This document shows positions 6,029 to 10,227 of a stretch of DNA of 10,227 nucleotides, in pieces. This stretch comes from Thermoplasmata archaeon. Its GTDB lineage: Archaea > Thermoplasmatota > Thermoplasmata > Lutacidiplasmatales > UBA184. Every line of letters begins with the position of its first letter. Position 1 is the stretch's first letter. The DNA lies in the NCBI GenBank assembly GCA_030040755.1, contig JASHTC010000200.1, positions 1 to 10,227 on the forward strand, in the 5' to 3' direction. Under the pieces are notes generated by a model that saw only the letters and a list, made by a program, of their open reading frames with translations, was not told the DNA's origin and did no database searches. The translations under genes and the position numbers were made by a program.

Positions 6029-7933
6029 TCACAGGAGCCGGATCGCCTCTAGGTTGAACGGGGCCCGGGACTCCAGGTTGAACCGCTTGTGGAGGCTCCC
6101 GGCGAGGTCGACCGTCTTCGACTCCTCCCCGTGGTTCAGGATGATCCGTTGCGGGCGCGGGTCGAGCGAGGCGACGTAGTTCATCAGCTGGACCCGGTCG
6201 GAGTGGCCGGAGAACCCCTCGATCGTGCCGATGTCCAGCCGCACGGGCACCGCCACCTGGCGCGACCCGTCCAGGAAGGTCGCCTCGGACAGGCCGCGTT
6301 GCAGGCGTCGGCCGAAGGTCCCCTCGGCCTGGTACCCGACGAACAGCAGGCCGTTCTTCTCGTCGGGGGCCCACGCGCGGAAGTACTCCATCACGGGTCC
6401 CCCGCTCATCATCCCGGACGTGGCGAGGATGATGCAGGGCTCCTTGCTGTCGAGCAGGCCGACTCGCATCTGGGAGGAGTCGACGCGGTGGAAGATGTCG
6501 GAGAGGAACGGGTTGTCCCCCTGCTGGAAGATCTGGGTGCGGAGCTGGCTGTTCAGGAACTCGGGGTAGGCGGTGTGGATCGCCGTCGCCTCGAAGATCA
6601 TCCCGTCCAGGTAGACAGGAACCTTGGGGATCTTGCCCTCCCGCATCCGCTCCTCGAGGACGAGCATCACCTCCTGCGAGCGGCCGACCGCGAAGACCGG
6701 GACGATCAGCTTGCCGCCGCGCCCGACGATCCGGGTGGTGAGGGCGCTGAACTCGTCGGTCGACTGCTGGCGGCTCGGCTGGACGTCGCGGTAGCCTCCA
6801 TACGTCGACTCGAGGACCAGCGTCTCGAGGCGGGGGAACCGGTTCGTGGCCGGGTTGAACAGCCAGCTGCGCTCGAACTTGATGTCCCCGGAGTAGGCGA
6901 GGTTGTGGTCCCCCTCGCCGAGATGGAAGTGGCAGATGGACGAGCCGAGGATGTGGCCGGCGTTGTGCATCGTGAGACGTATATCCGGTGCCACGTCGGT
7001 GGTCTCCCCCCACCGGAGCGGGATCGTCCGCGTGACGAGGTCGCGGACGTGCGACGAGTCGTACAGTCCCTTGCGCGCCTCCTGGTTGACGACCTTGATC
7101 GCGTCCAGGAGCATGAGGGTCATCAGGTCCCGGGTCGGGGCGGTGCAGTAGATCGGGCCCTTGTAGCCGTACTTCAGGAGGACCGGGACGAGCCCGCAAT
7201 GGTCGAGGTGCGCGTGGGTCACGACCACGGCGTCCAGCGAGTCGAGCGGAAGGAGTTCGGGCGCGTTGAAGTACGGGGTGCGGTCCGACCCGGGGTCGAT
7301 CCCGCAGTCGATCAGGATCTTCGAGTTCTGGGTCGTGAGCAGGTGGGCGCTCCGGCCGACCTCCCGGTACCCCCCGAGAGCGGTGTTCCGGGCCCAGAGC
7401 TTCTCGGGCAGCGGGTCCCGGGCGATCCGGATCCCGACCTTCTTCAGGAACGAGCGGCGGTCGTCGAACGAGTTGCGGAGATGGATCCGGACCTCCTCGA
7501 CCGTCTTCGATGGGATCGGCGGCGTGCGCACGACCGTGGGTACCCACCCGATCCGACGTTTGAGGTCGTTGAGGACCGCGCCCCCGCGCCCGATCGCGGC
7601 GCCGGGGTTCGCCGCCTCGATCGACACCTCGCCGGTCTCGGGCTCGAAGAAGAGCTGGCTGATCTCGGCCTCGGCCGGGATGAGCTCCCGGATCTGCTTC
7701 TCGGCCTCCTTCGGGTCGATCAGGGTCGCCGGGTCGCTCCGCACCAGGACGCGACGATGGAGCCGCTGGGCGATCTGCCGGAGGAGGTCCCCGCCGGAGA
7801 GGAAGGCGTCCAGCTGCTTCGTGTACAGGACGATGTGCGGGCCCTCCAGCTCGATGTCGGTGACTTCGATGCCCTCCGGCAGGACCTGCGAGAGGGCTTC
7901 TCGCGTCTCAGTGACTAACGAATCGAAACTCAT
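6029..7933 (-). CDS. fttA: Transcription termination factor FttA / aCPSF1 (KH-domain beta-CASP ribonuclease)
   Basis: This 634-residue protein, of usual family length, is the archaeal relative of CPSF73: it cleaves nascent RNA at U-rich sites behind RNA polymerase and causes termination. The N-terminal about 150 residues form the two-KH region, with the GxxG-type loop GRGG at 115-118. The metallo-beta-lactamase core follows: HAHLDH (240-245), His327 in NAGHILGSS, and Asp350 in YSGDIKFE. The beta-CASP part supplies Glu375 (LESTYGG), His577 (FSGHSD) and His601 (NHGEE), so all metal and catalytic residues expected for an active nuclease are present. ILATSGMMSGG (502-512) is the conserved beta-CASP segment. 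The ATG at 7931-7933 has no clear ribosome-binding site. It lies 65 bases after psmB with no TATA box between them, so cotranscription from the psmB promoter is likely. Linkage of these two genes occurs in other Euryarchaeota as I recall. Confidence 0.96.
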   Translation of the reverse strand: MSFDSLVTETREALSQVLPEGIEVTDIELEGPHIVLYTKQLDAFLSGGDLLRQIAQRLHRRVLVRSDPATLIDPKEAEKQIRELIPAEAEISQLFFEPETGEVSIEAANPGAAIGRGGAVLNDLKRRIGWVPTVVRTPPIPSKTVEEVRIHLRNSFDDRRSFLKKVGIRIARDPLPEKLWARNTALGGYREVGRSAHLLTTQNSKILIDCGIDPGSDRTPYFNAPELLPLDSLDAVVVTHAHLDHCGLVPVLLKYGYKGPIYCTAPTRDLMTLMLLDAIKVVNQEARKGLYDSSHVRDLVTRTIPLRWGETTDVAPDIRLTMHNAGHILGSSICHFHLGEGDHNLAYSGDIKFERSWLFNPATNRFPRLETLVLESTYGGYRDVQPSRQQSTDEFSALTTRIVGRGGKLIVPVFAVGRSQEVMLVLEERMREGKIPKVPVYLDGMIFEATAIHTAYPEFLNSQLRTQIFQQGDNPFLSDIFHRVDSSQMRVGLLDSKEPCIILATSGMMSGGPVMEYFRAWAPDEKNGLLFVGYQAEGTFGRRLQRGLSEATFLDGSRQVAVPVRLDIGTIEGFSGHSDRVQLMNYVASLDPRPQRIILNHGEESKTVDLAGSLHKRFNLESRAPFNLEAIRLL

Positions 7934-7939
7934 GCCATT

Positions 7940-7978
7940 GCGAAGGGGTTAGCGGAAGAGGTTGGCGGAAGGGGTTGG
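7940..7978 (-). repeat. 13-bp tandem repeat, three copies, in the psmB-fttA gap
   Basis: On the plus strand three adjacent units are seen: GCGAAGGGGTTAG (7940-7952), CGGAAGAGGTTGG (7953-7965) and CGGAAGGGGTTGG (7966-7978). The last two differ at one base; the first matches the second at 10 of 13. In the transcribed (minus) direction the RNA is pyrimidine-rich, with CCAACCYCUUCCG units, ending six bases before the fttA start codon. The repeat fills most of the 65-base gap. A 13-bp period is not in register with codons, so it is not a coding relic. Confidence 0.7.
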
Positions 7979-7998
7979 CCCGGATCCGATGCGGGAGG

Positions 7999-8673
7999 CT
8001 ACGGCTGCACCGGAGGCAACGGAATCTTAAGCGCCTTCAAGCGCTTATTAATTTCGTCATCGCTGAATTCGTGGTACTCCTTGGGTGAGATGACGTGGAC
8101 GAGGTAGCCGTCCCCGCTCGCGCTGTCGCGCTTCATGGCGGCCGTGAGGCCCCGCAGCACGAGGTCCACTCCCTCGGAGCTGGAGATCTCCCGGGTGTAG
8201 TTCTCCTCGAGGAGGCCGTAGGTGAACGTCGAGCCCGAGCCGACCGAGACGAACCGGTCCTCGAGGCAGCCCCCGGCCGGGTCGACCGAGAAGATGTGGC
8301 CGCCCTTGGCGTCCACCCCGCCGAGGATGAGCCAGGCGTAGTAGGGGTAGAATCGGTTCCCGGAGAGGATGTTGGCGAGGAGGGTCGCGGCGCCCTCGGC
8401 CGAGAGCGGGCCGTTGCGGCGCAACCGGTAGAGCGAGACCTCGGCGCGAAGGTAGCGGGTGAGGACCTGAGCGTCGCCGACGAGCCCGGCGATCGTCACC
8501 CCGATGTTCTGGTCGATCTTGAACAGCTTCGTCGTCTGCTTGTTCGAGATCATGGTGCCGGCCGTCGCCCGGCGCTCGGTCGCGAGGACGACACCGTCCT
8601 TCGCGACGAGGCCGATCGTGGTCGTGCCCTTCAGGAGGCGGTCCTCATCGATGGCCGTAATCTGACCTTGCAT
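7999..8673 (-). CDS. psmB: 20S proteasome beta subunit
   Basis: The beta subunit forms the two inner rings of the archaeal 20S proteasome and carries the N-terminal threonine protease site. The protein is 224 residues: a 16-residue propeptide ending LLKG, then TTTIGLV, where autocleavage would expose Thr17 as mature Thr1, leaving a 208-residue mature subunit. Active-site companions are visible in mature numbering: Glu17 (LATERR, Glu as I recall from Thermoplasma rather than the more common Asp), Lys33 (KQTTKLFKI), the GSGS turn, and the Asp-Ser pair in KRDSASG. AGLVGDAQVL is also typical. The ATG at 8671-8673 is chosen because it has GGAG seven bases upstream and lies downstream of the promoter; an in-frame upstream ATG at 8736 would precede the TATA box. 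The end, IPLPPVQP, is slightly longer than my memory of the Thermoplasma protein. Stop codon is TAG. Confidence 0.97.
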   Translation of the reverse strand: MQGQITAIDEDRLLKGTTTIGLVAKDGVVLATERRATAGTMISNKQTTKLFKIDQNIGVTIAGLVGDAQVLTRYLRAEVSLYRLRRNGPLSAEGAATLLANILSGNRFYPYYAWLILGGVDAKGGHIFSVDPAGGCLEDRFVSVGSGSTFTYGLLEENYTREISSSEGVDLVLRGLTAAMKRDSASGDGYLVHVISPKEYHEFSDDEINKRLKALKIPLPPVQP

Positions 8674-8680
8674 GCTCGAA

Positions 8681-8684
8681 CTCC
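8681..8684 (-). promoter_or_regulatory. Ribosome-binding site GGAG of psmB
   Basis: GGAG on the minus strand lies seven bases before the psmB ATG at 8673. Together with the TATA box it implies a leadered transcript and fixes the start codon. Confidence 0.6.
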
Positions 8685-8720
8685 GTCTGGGACACAGAGT
8701 GGAGGGCCGACCTGAGGGCG

Positions 8721-8730
8721 ATATATAAGC
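8721..8730 (-). promoter_or_regulatory. TATA box of psmB (and probably fttA)
   Basis: The minus strand reads GCTTATATAT, the strongest TATA match in the window. Its centre near 8725 predicts a start near 8699 and a leader of about 25 bases carrying the GGAG site. No second promoter is visible before fttA, so it probably drives both genes. The core is nearly palindromic, so weak initiation on the plus strand cannot be excluded. Confidence 0.75.
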
Positions 8731-8767
8731 GCTCACGGAGAGATTACGTTTCGGCCACCCAGGAACC

Positions 8768-8795
8768 CGGGGCGACCTCGTGGCCCGGCGCCCCG
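8768..8795. repeat. Inverted repeat between the psmB and sdhA promoters
   Basis: CGGGGCG (8768-8774) and CGCCCCG (8789-8795) are a perfect 7-bp inverted repeat with a 14-base spacer, located upstream of the sdhA TATA element and about 40 bases behind the psmB TATA box. Symmetric sites here often bind dimeric regulators. Because the region is GC-rich, chance occurrence is possible. Confidence 0.3.
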
Positions 8796-8811
8796 CGGAG
8801 CACGGCGGAGC
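8795..8811 (+). repeat. Direct repeat GCGGAGC, two copies one helical turn apart, upstream of sdhA
   Basis: GCGGAGC occurs at 8795-8801 and again at 8805-8811, a period of 10 bases, ending about eight bases before the AT-rich TATA candidate of sdhA. Spacing by one helical turn would put both copies on the same DNA face. It could be an activator site or an extended BRE region; it could also be chance. Confidence 0.3.
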
Positions 8812-8818
8812 GCTACCG

Positions 8819-8825
8819 ATTATTA
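8819..8825 (+). promoter_or_regulatory. TATA box of sdhA, probably giving a leaderless transcript
   Basis: ATTATTA, the only AT-rich stretch in the 90 bases before the sdhA ATG, is centred about 29 bases upstream of that ATG. The usual archaeal distance puts the transcription start at or within three bases of the start codon, so the mRNA would be leaderless or nearly so. No ribosome-binding site is seen before the ATG, which agrees with this. Confidence 0.6.
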
Positions 8826-8850
8826 GTCAGGTCGTCTCGGCCCCGGCCGT

Positions 8851-10227
8851 ATGTTGAAGCACGACGTCGTCGTGGTCGGCGCGGGCCTGGCCGGGCAGCG
8901 GGCGGCCCTCGCCGCCGTCGAGGCCGGACGGGACGTCGCGATCGTCTCCAAGCTCCACCCCCTGCGGTCCCACTCGGGGGCGGCCCAGGGAGGGATCAAC
9001 GCCGCGGTCGGGAAGGAGGACTCGGTCGACACCCACATCTACGACACGGTGAAGGGGTCGGACTACCTCGGGGACCAGGACTCCATCGAGCTGTTCTGCC
9101 GGGAGGCCGGGCCGACCGTAGTCGAGATGGAGCACTTCGGTACCATCTTCAGCCGCTCGCCGGACGGCTCGCTCGCCCGGCGACCGTTCGGCGGGGCCGG
9201 CTTTCCCCGGACCATCTACGCCGCGGACCGGACCGGTCTCGCCCTCCTGCAGGCCCTCTGGGAGCATCTCGGCACCGCCCGGTTCCAGCTCTACGAGGAG
9301 TGGGCGCTGACGAAGCTGGTCGTGCGGGACGGGCGGGTCCAGGGGATCGTCGCCCTCGACCGCCGCCGGGGAGAGTTCGTTCAAATCGGTGCGAAGGCGG
9401 TCGTCCTCGCGACGGGCCCGTTCGGACGGGTCTACGGCCGGACCACCAACGCGCACAGTTGCACGGGAGACGGGGTCGCGGCGGCGTACGCCGCCGGCGC
9501 CGCCCTCAAGGATATGGAGTTCGTCCAGTTCCACCCGACCGCACTCATGGAGACGGCGATCCTGATCACCGAGGGAGCGCGGGGCGAGGGCGGGATCCTG
9601 AAGAACGGCAAGGAGGAGCGGTTCATGAGCCGTTACGCCCCCCATGTGCTCGAGCTCGCCTCCCGCGACGTCGTGTCCCGCGCGATCGTCACCGAGGTCC
9701 TCGAGGGACGCGGTTTTCCGGGCGGGTACGTCCACCTCGAGCTGATGCACCTCGGCAAGGAGAAGATCGAGAGCCGTCTCCAGGAGATCTGCGACTTCGC
9801 CCGCGCGTTCGCCGGGATCGACCCGGTGACGCAGCCCATCCCGGTCTACCCCGCCCAGCACTACATGATGGGGGGCATCGGCACCGACGCGAGCGGGGCG
9901 ACGAACCTCCGGGGGCTGTTTGCCGCCGGCGAGGCGGCGTGCGTCTCCATCCACGGGGCGAACCGCCTCGGGGGGAACTCCCTGCTCGAGACGCTCGTCT
10001 TCGGGAGGCTGGCGGGTGCGGCCGCGGCGGCTTACGCCGAGTCGGCCGCCGCGCCCGAGATTCGCGACGCGGACCTCGACGGGACGACCGCCCCCTGGCG
10101 GGCCTGGTCCAGCCGGAGCGAGGGGGAGGACCCTTCGACCCTGCGGACCGAGATGCAGGCGGCCATGGAACGGTACGTGGGGATCTACCGGAATGAGGCG
10201 GACCTTCTGGAGGGCCTGCGGCGGATC
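8851..10227 (+). CDS. sdhA: Succinate dehydrogenase/fumarate reductase flavoprotein subunit (3' truncated by window)
   Basis: The FAD subunit of complex II oxidises succinate to fumarate (or the reverse), passing electrons to the iron-sulfur subunit at the membrane. The first 459 residues are present and the frame is open at the window end; family members are usually about 560-590. The N terminus MLKHDVVVVGAGLAGQRAAL is the FAD-binding Rossmann motif, and SHSGAAQGG (40-48) gives His41 as the covalent FAD attachment site, which separates SdhA/FrdA from soluble fumarate reductases and L-aspartate oxidase. Active-site residues are visible: FHPTAL (His228), TEGARGEGG (Arg244), the catalytic Arg277 in SRDVVSRA, His337 in HYMMGGIGTD, and Arg372 in NRLGGNSLLE. 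The C-terminal helical domain is just beginning. It is divergent from psmB. Whether the enzyme runs as dehydrogenase or reductase cannot be decided without the other subunits. Confidence 0.96.
   Translation, partial: MLKHDVVVVGAGLAGQRAALAAVEAGRDVAIVSKLHPLRSHSGAAQGGINAAVGKEDSVDTHIYDTVKGSDYLGDQDSIELFCREAGPTVVEMEHFGTIFSRSPDGSLARRPFGGAGFPRTIYAADRTGLALLQALWEHLGTARFQLYEEWALTKLVVRDGRVQGIVALDRRRGEFVQIGAKAVVLATGPFGRVYGRTTNAHSCTGDGVAAAYAAGAALKDMEFVQFHPTALMETAILITEGARGEGGILKNGKEERFMSRYAPHVLELASRDVVSRAIVTEVLEGRGFPGGYVHLELMHLGKEKIESRLQEICDFARAFAGIDPVTQPIPVYPAQHYMMGGIGTDASGATNLRGLFAAGEAACVSIHGANRLGGNSLLETLVFGRLAGAAAAAYAESAAAPEIRDADLDGTTAPWRAWSSRSEGEDPSTLRTEMQAAMERYVGIYRNEADLLEGLRRI

Noticed and set aside
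8028..8047. Inverted repeat TAAGCGC / GCGCTTA near the 3' end of psmB
   Set aside because: It lies in coding sequence for NKRLKALK, a conserved helix end, and is explained by Lys/Leu/Ala codons; no U-tract follows, so it is not supported as a terminator.
9300..10196. Plus-strand open frame inside sdhA
   Set aside because: It is out of frame with the SdhA protein, which has all its family motifs through this stretch; the shadow translation is Arg/Gly-rich.
1..10227. CRISPR arrays, tRNA/rRNA genes, insertion sequences, attachment sites, phage or defence genes
   Set aside because: None seen: no spaced repeats, no cloverleaf-like sequence in the short gaps, no transposase or integrase motifs, and composition looks even across the window by eye.

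Overview
The window looks like part of the chromosome of an uncultured, very GC-rich archaeon, most likely in the Thermoplasmata/Thermoplasmatota sphere. The archaeal assignment rests on a 20S proteasome beta subunit, a KH-domain beta-CASP ribonuclease of the aCPSF1/FttA type, and TATA-box promoters lacking bacterial -35/-10 pairs. The Thermoplasmata placement rests on the proteasome subunit, which by recall resembles the Thermoplasma sequence (for example the ATERR segment after the catalytic Thr). Lineage below phylum cannot be fixed from this window.

Layout. (1) Bases 1-3221, plus strand: a translationally coupled mismatch-repair operon. It holds the C-terminal part of MutS1, a full endonuclease-type MutL, and a small protein with a PD-(D/E)XK-like nuclease motif. 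Both junctions are ATGA overlaps. (2) Bases 3222-5925, minus strand: a GT-B-like glycosyltransferase, preceded by an alkaline-phosphatase-superfamily phosphohydrolase with its own TATA promoter. The glycosyltransferase converges on the repair operon with no intergenic base; the two stop codons together read TGATCA. (3) Bases 6029-8673, minus strand: psmB followed by fttA, driven by a clear TATA box upstream of psmB. The 65-base psmB-fttA gap carries a 13-bp tandem repeat that is pyrimidine-rich in the RNA. (4) From 8851, plus strand: the flavoprotein subunit of succinate dehydrogenase/fumarate reductase, cut by the window end, apparently leaderless and divergent from psmB.

Most genes are core information-processing, protein turnover or energy metabolism. 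The most interesting part is the mutS-mutL-nuclease cassette. MutS/MutL repair is patchy in archaea and is generally regarded as acquired from bacteria. Here MutL keeps the metal-dependent endonuclease motif and a candidate sliding-clamp motif, and it is coupled to an additional predicted nuclease that I cannot assign to a known repair family. The gene linkage is visible in the sequence; its role in mismatch repair is inference.
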